Below, one piece after another: positions 7,279-15,072 of a stretch of 22,532 nt of DNA. The notes below the pieces were generated by a model. That model had not been told where the DNA came from. It was given only the letters and a program-made list of their open reading frames with translations, and ran no database searches. A program made the translations under genes and the position numbers. This DNA comes from Candidatus Rokuibacteriota bacterium (GTDB taxonomy: Bacteria > Methylomirabilota > Methylomirabilia > Rokubacteriales > CSP1-6), in NCBI GenBank assembly GCA_003220195.1, contig QHRT01000005.1:1-22532 (forward strand), read 5' to 3'. Position 1 is the first letter of the stretch. Every line of letters begins with the position of its first letter.

Positions 7279-9071
7279 CGCCGCTCCATCAGCGTCGCGC
7301 GCACGCGATGCTCGTGCCCGCCGCGCACGAACACGACCTCGACGTCGTCCCCCGCGCGCCGTCCGCGGAGCGCGAAGGTGAGATCGTCGAGCGTCTTCAC
7401 CGTGACGCCCGCGAACGCGAGGATGACGTCGCCGCCCTGGAGTCCGGCCTTCTCGGCCGGGCTGCCGGCCCGAACTCCGCTGATGCGCACGCCCGGGCTT
7501 TCATTGCCCCCGAAATCCGGCACCACGCCGAAGAACGGTCCGTAGCCTCCGCCCGTGCGTCCGCCGCCGCTCGGCGCGTCGAGCTTCACGTAGGCTGGCG
7601 GCACGGAAGCCGAGGCGAGAGCTGTGACGACTCGCTGCGCGACCTGCATGACCTTCACCATGCCGGCAGCGTTGATGTGCTGCCACGTGTCGTCCGGCCG
7701 GTGGTACTGCTCGTGGGCACCGGTGAAGAAGAAGAGGACCGGCCGCCCGGCGGTGTAGAACGACGTGTGGTCCGATGGCGCGAACGGGTCGCCACGCAGC
7801 TCCAGCGAGACTCCCGGCCCTCGTGCGGCGTCCGTCACGAGCGACCGCAATGTCGTCCCGCTGTCGACGCCGCTGACGTAGAGCTTGTCCCGGAGCCGCC
7901 CGACCATGTCGAGGTTGACCATCGCGATCGTCTTCTCGAGCGGCATCGCCGGACGGCGGACGTACTCCTGCGAGCCGAGCAGCCCCATCTCCTCCCCGGC
8001 GAACGCAACGAAGACGAGCGTGCGCGGTTCGCGGGTCGCGGCGAACACGCGCGCGAGACTCATCACGACCGCGGTGCCCGACGCGTTGTCGTCCGCGCCC
8101 GGATGGATCGCGCCGGCCTGATCCGGCGCGAGCGAACCCTCGCCGCCCCGGCCGAGGTGATCGTAGTGCGCGCCGACCACGATCGCCTCCTCGGCGAGCT
8201 GCGGCGAAGTTCCCGGAACGATCCCGATCACGTTCTCGGCCGTTCCGCGGCCGCGAACGAGGTCGATCTCGAGCCGGATGCGGACACCGGCGAGCGGAGC
8301 GGAGCGTGGAGCGAACGCGCGGTCGATCTCGTCGGCGCGATCGCGCACGGTCGCGCCGGACGGCTGGAGGAGGAGGTCGACCGCAGCGCGCGTGACGGCG
8401 CTCGCGAGAATTCCCCAGGGCTGCGTGACGCCGCCGAGCGGCGGCAGGTCATCTGCCGCAGCGGGATGCGCGACGAGCAGCACCGCCCGGGCGCCGTGCT
8501 CACGCGCGTTGATGATCTTGTGACGCCGCTCCGAGTAGTGATAGGCGTCCGGACGTCGGAACGGACTCGCGGGGTCGCGCCCGCGCGGCTCACCGGTGAG
8601 GACGAGCACGGCCTTGCCGCGCACGTCGACGCCCGCATAGTCGTCGTACCGGAGATCCGGCGCCGTGATCCCGTAGCCCGCGAAGACGAGGTCGAGCGTC
8701 GCCGAGCCGTTGTCGGACACGGCGAGCGGGGTGAAGTCACGTCCGACGGCCCACGCACGAGCGAACGGCGCCACGATGCCGGCGTCGTTCCGCGCGCCGA
8801 GCCGGATGTCCGTCGGCACGGTGAACGTCTGGAAATACTCACCCCGGTCCCCACCCGGACTGAGACCGGCCGCCTTGAAAACGCCGGCCACGTGGCGGGC
8901 CGCGAACGCGCCTCCCGGCGTTCCTGATCTCCGTCCTTCCATCGCGGGGGCCGAGAGGATCTTTACCTGCTCGAGCAGCCATTCGTCGATCGGCGGTGCG
9001 GCCGGTAGACCCGCCGCCGCCGCGACAACGAGCACCGGCACGAGGAGCGGGACCGACAGGCCCTTCAGCAT
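7275..9071 (-). CDS. Secreted M28 family zinc aminopeptidase with PA insert and C-terminal PDZ domain
   Basis: The 598-residue protein begins with a Sec signal peptide (MLKGLSVPLLVPVLVVAAAAG). A PA-like insert covers roughly residues 115-260 (FAGYGI, VRGKAVLVLTG). The di-zinc M28 catalytic domain follows: His302 in HYDHLG, the bridging Asp in PGADDNASG, the catalytic Glu pair in FAGEEMGLLGS, Asp in NLDMVGR and His in SDHTSFY. All expected ligands are present, so it is probably an active exported exopeptidase. A PDZ domain closes the protein from about 505 (GVRISGVRAGSPAEKAGLQGGDVI). It leads the minus-strand run and overlaps the next gene by 4 nt. A TAGAAT box ends 6 nt before the ATG. Confidence 0.93.
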   Translation of the reverse strand: MLKGLSVPLLVPVLVVAAAAGLPAAPPIDEWLLEQVKILSAPAMEGRRSGTPGGAFAARHVAGVFKAAGLSPGGDRGEYFQTFTVPTDIRLGARNDAGIVAPFARAWAVGRDFTPLAVSDNGSATLDLVFAGYGITAPDLRYDDYAGVDVRGKAVLVLTGEPRGRDPASPFRRPDAYHYSERRHKIINAREHGARAVLLVAHPAAADDLPPLGGVTQPWGILASAVTRAAVDLLLQPSGATVRDRADEIDRAFAPRSAPLAGVRIRLEIDLVRGRGTAENVIGIVPGTSPQLAEEAIVVGAHYDHLGRGGEGSLAPDQAGAIHPGADDNASGTAVVMSLARVFAATREPRTLVFVAFAGEEMGLLGSQEYVRRPAMPLEKTIAMVNLDMVGRLRDKLYVSGVDSGTTLRSLVTDAARGPGVSLELRGDPFAPSDHTSFYTAGRPVLFFFTGAHEQYHRPDDTWQHINAAGMVKVMQVAQRVVTALASASVPPAYVKLDAPSGGGRTGGGYGPFFGVVPDFGGNESPGVRISGVRAGSPAEKAGLQGGDVILAFAGVTVKTLDDLTFALRGRRAGDDVEVVFVRGGHEHRVRATLMERR

Positions 9072-9077
9072 CGCGCC

Positions 9078-9083
9078 ATTCTA
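9078..9083 (-). promoter_or_regulatory. TAGAAT -10 box of the M28 gene (leaderless arrangement)
   Basis: On the minus strand TAGAAT is followed by 6 nt (GGCGCG) and then the ATG at 9071. The expected transcription start would coincide with the ATG. No Shine-Dalgarno sequence lies in the gap. The corresponding -35 position (9101-9106) is a poor match. Confidence 0.35.
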
Positions 9084-9223
9084 GCGCGCGTCGCTGTGAC
9101 GCTCGTCCGGGGGGCGTTGAAGACGTTACATCGACGCCAGGCGTTTGATGTGGCGCGCTCACGGGAACGACCCGTGCATTCGCATCAGCAGGAACTATTG
9201 CGAAGACGTCCCGGAGGCAAGCC

Positions 9224-9891
9224 ATGAAGGATTGGATGAAGCACGGTGCGATAGGCGCCGCCACGCTCTTGCTGGTGGCCGGGTGTGCGTTGGAGACGAC
9301 GAGCGCGCAGTCCCGGGGGAGCGCGTCGCCCCGAACCACGACAAGCGAGCGCGAGGCTCAACCCCAGGCAAGAACGTCATGCTGCCGCTGATCAAGGCGA
9401 TGGACCACCCGATCCCGCTGAACGAGGTGAAGGTCGGGCTCATGAAGGATTCGCACATCAACGCCGCGAACGCCGGCGGCGGTGAGTTCTACGTCACCAC
9501 CGGTCTTCTCGAGAAGGCGAACGACGATCAGCTTCGAGCGGTGCTCGCGCACGAGATGGGCCATGCCGACCTGGGACACGTCGCGAAGCTCCAGCGGCTC
9601 GGCACCGGCCTCAGCATCGGCGCCATCCTGCTCGACCAGATCATCCCCGGCTCGGGCGCGCTGACACCGATCGCGGGGCAGCTCATCGCGAACGCGTACA
9701 CGCGGAAGGAAGAGTATGCGGCCGACGCCCAGGGTGTGGACATCCTGAAGCGTGCCGGCTACGACGGGCGCACGATGATGGCAAACACGCTCCAGTGGCT
9801 CCAGGCGACCGAGGGCACGAGCAAGGGCGGGTTCTTCGCGACCCATCCGGCGACCGGAGATCGCATCCAGGCGGTGCTGAACCACCGGTAG
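9224..9891 (+). pseudogene. M48 family zinc metalloprotease lipoprotein, frameshifted between signal peptide and catalytic domain
   Basis: ATG 9224, preceded by GGAGG, opens a lipoprotein signal (MKDWMK, hydrophobic core, lipobox LVAGC at about residues 17-21). That frame ends at a TGA near 9387 after a Ser/Thr-rich linker. The protease domain lies one frame back, from about GKNVMLPLIKAM to the TAG at 9891: HEMGH at 9550-9564 and downstream EEYAAD with the third ligand. It resembles short periplasmic M48 proteases of the BepA/LoiP type in outer-membrane quality control. One extra C in the CCCC run at 9361-9366 would join both parts as EAQPPGKNVML. This may be a sequencing indel or a real mutation; both halves are otherwise well preserved. 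Confidence 0.8.
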
Positions 9892-9892
9892 T

Positions 9893-9910
9893 CGCGCAAC
9901 CGGCTGCGCG
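9893..9910. terminator. Small hairpin between convergent M48 and MTHFR genes
   Basis: CGCGCA (9893-9898) and TGCGCG (9905-9910) can pair around a 6-nt loop in the 24-bp gap between two convergent stops. It could serve both strands. There is no T-run on either side, so the call rests on position and symmetry only. Confidence 0.25.
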
Positions 9911-9915
9911 GAGCG

Positions 9916-11427
9916 TCAGCGTACCTGGCGCCCCGCGTCCTGATCGTCCCGATCGGGGCGACGGTCCCGATCGAGAAAATAGTTGATCCAGGAGCTGGTC
10001 CCGCGCAGCGAGCGGTCCGGCGCGGGAACGAACGTGCGCAGCGTGTCGACGCGGCCGGCCGCCGTCGCACGCTCGTGAACGGCCACCCAGATGCACGGCT
10101 GATCCAGGACCTCGCAGCGTCCCATGTCGGTGCCCCCGCAGGGGCCGTTGCGCATCTGCTTCGGACACGTCTGGGGACAGACGTACTCCATCCAGCTCAG
10201 CACGCAGTTGCCGCAGGCCTGGCAACCGAACACCGGTTGCTTCACCGCGAGCTCGAGCCGCTCGACCGCTCTCGCGAGGGGCGGCCGACGGTCGATCCAC
10301 GCGAAGAGACGACGCAGCACGCGGCGAAGCGGCGTGTCGCGCGCGACGGGGAACAGCCGGCCAAGCGCGTCGAGGGCGCGCGGCACCAGGGTCGAGCGTG
10401 ACGACGGTGCCGCCGGGGCAGTCGCGCGATCACCAGGTGGCGCCGCCCGTGGCGCGCGGCGTGTCGCGCTCCGTCGTGGATCCTCGTACAGGTAGAAGCC
10501 GCCGGAACGGCCGAACGAAAGCTCGCCGTAGAGCTCTTCCCACTGCGTGGCGAGCGCGTCGGCGCGGCGGATGACCCACTGCACCTGGTCGGCATCGTGC
10601 GTGCCGCCGATGTACGCGCCCGCATATCCCAGGCCGCGCAGCACCGCGACGGTACGCGCGGCGCGCTCGAGGCGCGCGCGCAATCCCTTGTCGGGTGCGC
10701 GGCTTTCCACACGGACGGCTTCCAGGAGCTCCGGCGAGACCCAGCAACCCGGAGGCTGCCCGGTCGCCATCCGCTCCGCCGCACGCGGACCGAGCACGTA
10801 GACGTTGCCGAGAATCGGGACGGCGAGACCGCGCTCGTCGAGATACCTCCTGAGCTCGGCGAATTTCACGGCGTCCCAGCCGACCTGCGTGATCGCGAGA
10901 TCGGCGCCGGCGGCAATCTTTTTTTCGAGCTTCAGGTACTGGTACAGCTGGTCGGCCTCGACGTACTTGAACGGCGAGACGGCGACCGCGACGTGAAACG
11001 GCATGCCGCCGCGACGCAATTCCGCGATCATCCTCACGAGCTCCACGGAGTCGATGTCGAAGATCGGTGTGCCCTCGCGCGGCCAGTCGCCGGTGAGCGC
11101 GAAGACGTTGTGGAGACCGAGGGCGTGGAGATCCTCGAGCGTCTTGCGGATGCCCTCACGGTCCTGGCTGACGCACGTCACGTGCACGTTGGGAGTCAGT
11201 CCGCGCGCGCGAGCCGCAGTGCCGACGCGGATCGGGTCCTGGCCGAGCGCGCCGCCGGCGTAGCTGGTGATACTGCCGGCCACCAGCTGCGGCACTCGCG
11301 CCAGTCGCGACGCCGCTTCCAGCACCTGCCACTCGCGGCGCAGCGCGGACGCCACCAGCTCCACGACGTAGCAGAACCTCCGCTCGGCGACGGCCGTCGC
11401 GAGCGGATTCGTCCGGACCGTGCTCAC
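9916..11427 (-). CDS. metF: Methylenetetrahydrofolate reductase fused to a Cys-rich MTHFR C-terminal (MetV-like) domain
   Basis: The 503-residue protein has a MetF TIM barrel at residues 1 to about 300: Glu in VVELVAS, SITSYAGGALGQDP, ALTGDWPREG (folate/flavin-contacting Asp) and ITQVGWDA (Gln). It should reduce 5,10-methylene-THF to 5-methyl-THF with FAD. After a variable linker comes a zinc or iron-sulphur binding domain with Cys402, 405, 408, 417, 421, 430, 438 and 445 in CQACGNC-YVCPQTCPK-RNGPCGG-GRCEV-PCIW. This block is the MTHFR_C/MetV type known from Wood-Ljungdahl reductases, where it is often a separate subunit. The GTG at 11427 overlaps the stop of the core-MetE gene as GTGA, implying coupled translation. 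A longer upstream frame exists but is the shadow of that gene. Confidence 0.92.
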   Translation of the reverse strand: MSTVRTNPLATAVAERRFCYVVELVASALRREWQVLEAASRLARVPQLVAGSITSYAGGALGQDPIRVGTAARARGLTPNVHVTCVSQDREGIRKTLEDLHALGLHNVFALTGDWPREGTPIFDIDSVELVRMIAELRRGGMPFHVAVAVSPFKYVEADQLYQYLKLEKKIAAGADLAITQVGWDAVKFAELRRYLDERGLAVPILGNVYVLGPRAAERMATGQPPGCWVSPELLEAVRVESRAPDKGLRARLERAARTVAVLRGLGYAGAYIGGTHDADQVQWVIRRADALATQWEELYGELSFGRSGGFYLYEDPRRSATRRAPRAAPPGDRATAPAAPSSRSTLVPRALDALGRLFPVARDTPLRRVLRRLFAWIDRRPPLARAVERLELAVKQPVFGCQACGNCVLSWMEYVCPQTCPKQMRNGPCGGTDMGRCEVLDQPCIWVAVHERATAAGRVDTLRTFVPAPDRSLRGTSSWINYFLDRDRRPDRDDQDAGRQVR

Positions 11428-12425
11428 CCACCTAGCTCGCGACGCACGATGGCCGTTCCTTCGACCATCGCGACGAGCTTCGCGAAGGCGACGTCGCGCG
11501 GCAGGTGCATCAGGCCGCAGTCCGGATTCACGGAGACGCGATCCGCCGGCACGAGCTTGATCGCCTGGCGGATGCGCTCGGCCACCACTTCCGCGGTCTC
11601 CACCTCGTGGGTCTTCACGTCGATGATCCCGAGCCCGAGCGTGAACGGCGCCGCGAACTCGCCGAAGAGCGCCACGTCGTCCTCGCCGCGGCGCGCGAAC
11701 TCGAGCGTGAGCTGCTGCACGCGCGCCTCCAGCACCGCGGGAAAGAGATACCGGTAGGTCCCCTCCCACGACGGCTTGCCGTACCGGTTGCCGTAGCAGA
11801 CGTGCAACCCGACGCGCGCGCCGACGCCCTCCACCAGCACGTTGAGCGCGCGGATCGCCCACGGCAGATCTTCGGGGAACCCCGAGTAATACGGCTCGTC
11901 GATCTGCAGCTCGGTTGCGCCGGCCTTCGCCAGCTCGCGCAGCTCCCCGTTCATCACGCGCGCGAGATCCATCGCGAACGCTTCCTCGTTCGGGTAGTAA
12001 CCGTTGCGCATGCGTTTCACCAGCGTGTGCGGCCCGGTGATCGACACCTTGGGGACGCGGTCGGTGAAGCGACGGAGAAAGCGGAAGTCGCCGACGAGCC
12101 CGAGCGAGGCCGTGGCGAGCCGTGAGCGCACGACGCTCTCGTAGAAGTCGTACGCGGACTTCTTGGACGCGTGATAGACCTCGACGCCGGGCAGGCGCTC
12201 GGCGAAGTAGTCGACCATGTTGTCGCGCCGGAGCTCGCCGTCCGTCAGCACGTCGACGCCCGCCGCCTCCTGGTCCTTGATCGCGGCCTTGACGACCGTG
12301 TCGTGGATCTCGTCCAGGTCGTGGCGCGTCAGGCGCCGGGCGAGGAAGTCGTTCTTCGCGCGCTCGAGCCACGCCGGCACCGAGTAGCTGCCGACGACGG
12401 CGGTGGTGAGCAGACTTGCCTTCAT
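11424..12425 (-). CDS. Core-type cobalamin-independent methionine synthase (MetE C-terminal domain only)
   Basis: This 333-aa protein matches only the catalytic C-terminal barrel of MetE; E. coli MetE is about 750 aa. Zinc ligands are visible: His208 and Cys210 in GLHVCYGN, Glu242 in LTLEFAR and Cys303 in VNPDCGL. Other landmarks are VVGSYSVPAWL at the start, LTDGELRRDNM, ELQIDEPYYSG and GIIDVKTHEVET. It should transfer a methyl group to homocysteine. Core-MetE proteins lack the N-terminal half that helps bind polyglutamyl folate, and characterised ones use methylcobalamin or a methyl-corrinoid protein, so that donor is likely here. ATG 12425 follows GAGGGA by about 10 nt. It lies 17 nt after the methyltransferase-like gene and overlaps MTHFR. 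Confidence 0.9.
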   Translation of the reverse strand: MKASLLTTAVVGSYSVPAWLERAKNDFLARRLTRHDLDEIHDTVVKAAIKDQEAAGVDVLTDGELRRDNMVDYFAERLPGVEVYHASKKSAYDFYESVVRSRLATASLGLVGDFRFLRRFTDRVPKVSITGPHTLVKRMRNGYYPNEEAFAMDLARVMNGELRELAKAGATELQIDEPYYSGFPEDLPWAIRALNVLVEGVGARVGLHVCYGNRYGKPSWEGTYRYLFPAVLEARVQQLTLEFARRGEDDVALFGEFAAPFTLGLGIIDVKTHEVETAEVVAERIRQAIKLVPADRVSVNPDCGLMHLPRDVAFAKLVAMVEGTAIVRRELGG

Positions 12426-12442
12426 CGAGTGATGGTCCCTCG

Positions 12443-13888
12443 TCAGTCGCGCTGGGTGGTGTAGAGGATCGACGTTCGCGAACCCGGACGATAGTGAAAC
12501 GGCGCCACGTGCACGTCGTAACCGGCCCGCGCGGCCACCGCGGCGAGGAGCGCGCCGTTGACCCAGTTCACCACGGAGCCGTCGAGCTTCCCCGGCCCGC
12601 GGAAGCCCTGTCGGTATTCGTCCATCGACGTCACGAAGATGTCCTGCACTTGCAGATAGCCGCGCGGATGGAGGAGCGGCAGCGTGTTGACGAAGCTCTC
12701 GGCCGCGCCGCGCGAGAGCTGGAATCGCACGTCGTCCGGCGCCGCGTCCAGCAGCGCTTCCAGGTGACCTTGATGCAGGCCCGGCGGCACCGGCGCTTCC
12801 GCGACGTCGGCGAGCGCGACGAGGCGTTCCTCGAGCCGGAGCGCGTCCCACACCGCGCGCCAGAACGTGGTGCCGCGCGCGCGGTCCTCGACGACGTCGG
12901 GTCCGACCTCGAGCACGCGATCCACCGTCGCGCGGAGCGCGTCCGGCGCGATGCCGAACTCCCGTGCGATGCCCGCGGCGTTCGCGGGCGACACGTACGC
13001 CCGTGCTTCGACGAGATAGAGCCGGCCGTCGCGACGCACCAGCTCATCGGTTGGAAGGTTGTCGTAGACGTTCGTCAGGTGGATGTAGAGGATCTTGTAG
13101 CGCAGGAACGCGAGCGCCTTGAGCGGGTTCAGCGCATCCATCGCGATCATGCTGACCGCGTCGCGGTGGCGGCCGACCGTCTCGAGCGCGCGATCGAGAG
13201 TCGGCAGCGAGTAGTCGCACAGGAGGAAACGCACGCGCGGGTAGTAGCCGGTGCCGCGCTCCTCGTCCAGCGCCTGGAAGCGATCGAGCCAGAGCGCGGC
13301 GCGCCCGCCCGTGCCGACGCCGATCTCCATCGCGAATACTTCCGCCGGCAGCTGGCCTCGCTTCTCGAGCTCGCGCAGGAGCGTCCAGAACTCCGCGACG
13401 GCGTCCGCAACCGCGTCGGGATGGTTGGCGTCGGAGCGGCCGCTCGGCAACGCGTGCTCGAACCCGCGGCCCGTCGCCTTTTCCCAGTCGCCGAGGCGCT
13501 GCCAGAAGAGCCGGTTGAACCGCCAGATGATGCTGTCGCGGAGCGGAGCCCAGTCGTCGAGGAAGACGCGCCGGTCGTCGGCCGCTTCGGCGCCGATCGC
13601 CGCAAGCGCCGCACTGACGTCGTCACGAATCGCATGGGCCGCGGCCTGGCGAAGGTCGACGGCGAGTTCCGCGAGCGCGAGGAGCTGACCGTCGCGCTCG
13701 GTGGCGCGCCGCACGGTCACGGGATCGCGGAAGTTCGCCCGGTACTGGATCCAGTCGAGATGGACGCGCAGGCTCGCGAGCGTGCGCGAATCGAGCCCGC
13801 TCTCCTCGACCGCGTCGAGCACACAGGCCAGAGCCTCGCCGCTCGGCGCCGCGCGCCCGCGCTCGAACTGGTTCACGTGGACGATCAT
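12443..13888 (-). CDS. Class I SAM-dependent methyltransferase-like protein, perhaps MidA/NDUFAF7-related
   Basis: The 481-residue protein has a Rossmann methyltransferase core in its middle. Motif I is MEIGVGTGGRA (about residue 190), motif II LLCDYSLPTLDRA, motif III SMIAMDAL and motif IV KILYIHLTNVYDNLP. The last resembles the region after the SAM site in the MidA/NDUFAF7 family (protein arginine methyltransferases), but the match is loose. About 185 N-terminal residues and the C-terminal part (HLEALLDAAPDD, VNWVNGALLAAVA) are unassigned. No signal peptide is present. It leads the operon with core-MetE and MTHFR, so it probably uses or senses methionine/SAM. ATG 13888 lacks a Shine-Dalgarno sequence; TATAAT ends 13 nt upstream. 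Target molecule is unknown. Confidence 0.7.
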   Translation of the reverse strand: MIVHVNQFERGRAAPSGEALACVLDAVEESGLDSRTLASLRVHLDWIQYRANFRDPVTVRRATERDGQLLALAELAVDLRQAAAHAIRDDVSAALAAIGAEAADDRRVFLDDWAPLRDSIIWRFNRLFWQRLGDWEKATGRGFEHALPSGRSDANHPDAVADAVAEFWTLLRELEKRGQLPAEVFAMEIGVGTGGRAALWLDRFQALDEERGTGYYPRVRFLLCDYSLPTLDRALETVGRHRDAVSMIAMDALNPLKALAFLRYKILYIHLTNVYDNLPTDELVRRDGRLYLVEARAYVSPANAAGIAREFGIAPDALRATVDRVLEVGPDVVEDRARGTTFWRAVWDALRLEERLVALADVAEAPVPPGLHQGHLEALLDAAPDDVRFQLSRGAAESFVNTLPLLHPRGYLQVQDIFVTSMDEYRQGFRGPGKLDGSVVNWVNGALLAAVAARAGYDVHVAPFHYRPGSRTSILYTTQRD

Positions 13889-13901
13889 CGGCGGTGGCTG
13901 G

Positions 13902-13907
13902 ATTATA
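13902..13907 (-). promoter_or_regulatory. TATAAT -10 box of the methyl-transfer operon
   Basis: A perfect TATAAT on the minus strand ends 13 nt before ATG 13888. The predicted transcript would carry only about 6 nt before the start codon and no ribosome-binding site. The -35 position holds CAAGAA, a weak match. The sequence lies in the 73-bp gap shared with the divergent alcohol dehydrogenase. Confidence 0.45.
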
Positions 13908-13961
13908 CCGGGCGGCGATCTTGGTTCTTGCTCACACGATGAACCGATGGATCATAGGCGC

Positions 13962-14990
13962 ATGCGTGCCGCCGTGTTCCATGGTCCCGGGGACGTCCGA
14001 CTGACCGACGTCCCCACCCCGAAGCTCCGCGAAGGCGACGTGCTGGTGCGCGTGACCGCCGCCGGAATCTGCGGCAGCGACGTGAACCGGTACCGGTACG
14101 GCTCACAGCCGTGGCCGCCGCCGTTCATCATGGGCCACGAGTTCTGCGGCGAGATCGCCGACGTTGGCGCCGGCGTCAGCGAATGGAAGGTCGGCGAGCA
14201 GGTCGTCGTACAGCCGACGCTCTCGTGCGGCGCCTGCTTCTATTGCCGGTCCGGACACGAGAACCTCTGCGTCGAGTTCGTGCGGCGCGGGCTCACGGGC
14301 TCGGGAACGGACGGCGGGTTCGCCGAGTACGTGCGCGTGCCGGCGTATCAGCCGCACGCGTGCCCTGCGGAGCTGACGCCGGAAATCGCGACGCTCGTCG
14401 AGCCGACCGCGGTGAGCGTGCACGGGCTGCGTCTCGCCGACGTCGACACGCTCGACACGGTGCTGGTGGTCGGCATCGGCAACATCGGGTTGCTCGCCAT
14501 CCTCGCCGCCCATGCCGGCGGCGCGCGCCGCATCGTCGCCGTGGGCAAGTATCCGCTGCGCCAGGAGCTGGCGCGGCGGTACGGCGCGGCCGTCGTCCTC
14601 GGGCCCGACGACCCGCGGCTCCGCGAGCGCATCGTGGAAGAGACCGACGGCCTCGGCGCCGAAGTCGCGCTCGAAGCGGCCGGCACGCCGTCAAGCTTGC
14701 GCACGGCGATCGCCGGCGCCAGGAAGGGCGGACGCATTGTCGTGCTCGGCGTCATCCGGGAAGAAGTGCCGCTCGATTACCGCGGGATCTTGATGAACGA
14801 GAAGCACATTCTCGGCTCGATCATCTACCAGCGGCGCGACTTCGCGGACGCGATCGAGATCCTGACGCGCTGGGGCGTCGACCCGCGGCACATCACCGTG
14901 ACGATCCCGCTCGACGACATCGTGACGCGCGGGTTCGTCCCGCTGACGGAAAGGCCAGCGGATTTCGTCAAGGTCAGGGTCGCGACGTAA
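13962..14990 (+). CDS. Zinc-dependent alcohol/polyol dehydrogenase (medium-chain MDR family)
   Basis: The 342-aa enzyme should oxidise an alcohol, sugar alcohol or threonine-like substrate with NAD(P). Catalytic-zinc ligands are Cys37 (GICGSD) and His59-Glu60 (MGHEFCGEI). The structural zinc lobe has Cys89, 92, 95 and 103 in the classical spacing. The nucleotide-binding motif is GIGNIGLLAI near residue 170. This layout fits the threonine/sorbitol dehydrogenase branch; the exact substrate cannot be read. Start 13962 (MRAAVFHGPGDVR) matches family starts; an in-frame ATG at 13947 would add five residues. No strong Shine-Dalgarno sequence is present. Its stop codon lies inside the tandem repeat that follows. 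Confidence 0.9.
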   Translation: MRAAVFHGPGDVRLTDVPTPKLREGDVLVRVTAAGICGSDVNRYRYGSQPWPPPFIMGHEFCGEIADVGAGVSEWKVGEQVVVQPTLSCGACFYCRSGHENLCVEFVRRGLTGSGTDGGFAEYVRVPAYQPHACPAELTPEIATLVEPTAVSVHGLRLADVDTLDTVLVVGIGNIGLLAILAAHAGGARRIVAVGKYPLRQELARRYGAAVVLGPDDPRLRERIVEETDGLGAEVALEAAGTPSSLRTAIAGARKGGRIVVLGVIREEVPLDYRGILMNEKHILGSIIYQRRDFADAIEILTRWGVDPRHITVTIPLDDIVTRGFVPLTERPADFVKVRVAT

Positions 14991-15062
14991 GGTTCGCGAC
15001 GTAAAGCTTCGCGACCGGGGTCGCGACGTAAAGCCTTCGCGACCGGGGTCGCGACATAAAGC
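14978..15062 (+). repeat. Stop-codon-derived short tandem repeat with palindromic units
   Basis: Copies of a unit containing TCGCGACGTAA follow each other: GGGTCGCGACGTAA (the end of the dehydrogenase gene, including its TAA), GGTTCGCGACGTAAAGC, then two nearly identical long units at 15008-15035 and 15036-15062. The long units differ by GTAA versus ATAA and one C. Each holds a perfect inverted repeat, CGCGACC-GG-GGTCGCG, able to form a 7-bp hairpin. No T-run follows. The array fills the whole spacer up to the ribosome-binding site of the cupin gene. Confidence 0.85.
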
Positions 15063-15072
15063 GGAGGAGCCA

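Noticed and set aside
7308..8927. 539-codon plus-strand frame opposite the M28 gene
   Set aside because: Mirror of a well-supported peptidase with all zinc ligands; composition is that of an antisense shadow.
11428..12372. A long N-terminal extension of the MTHFR frame
   Set aside because: It is antiparallel in frame only, lies inside the core-MetE gene, is Arg/Gly-rich, and GTG 11427 with a GTGA overlap is the natural start.
12426..12851. Upstream extension of the core-MetE frame
   Set aside because: Low-complexity Arg/Ala sequence within the methyltransferase-like gene; MKASLLTTAVVGSY at 12425 is the family start with its own GAGGGA.
14978..15062. CRISPR array
   Set aside because: Units are directly adjacent with no spacers and only about four partial copies; no cas gene is nearby.
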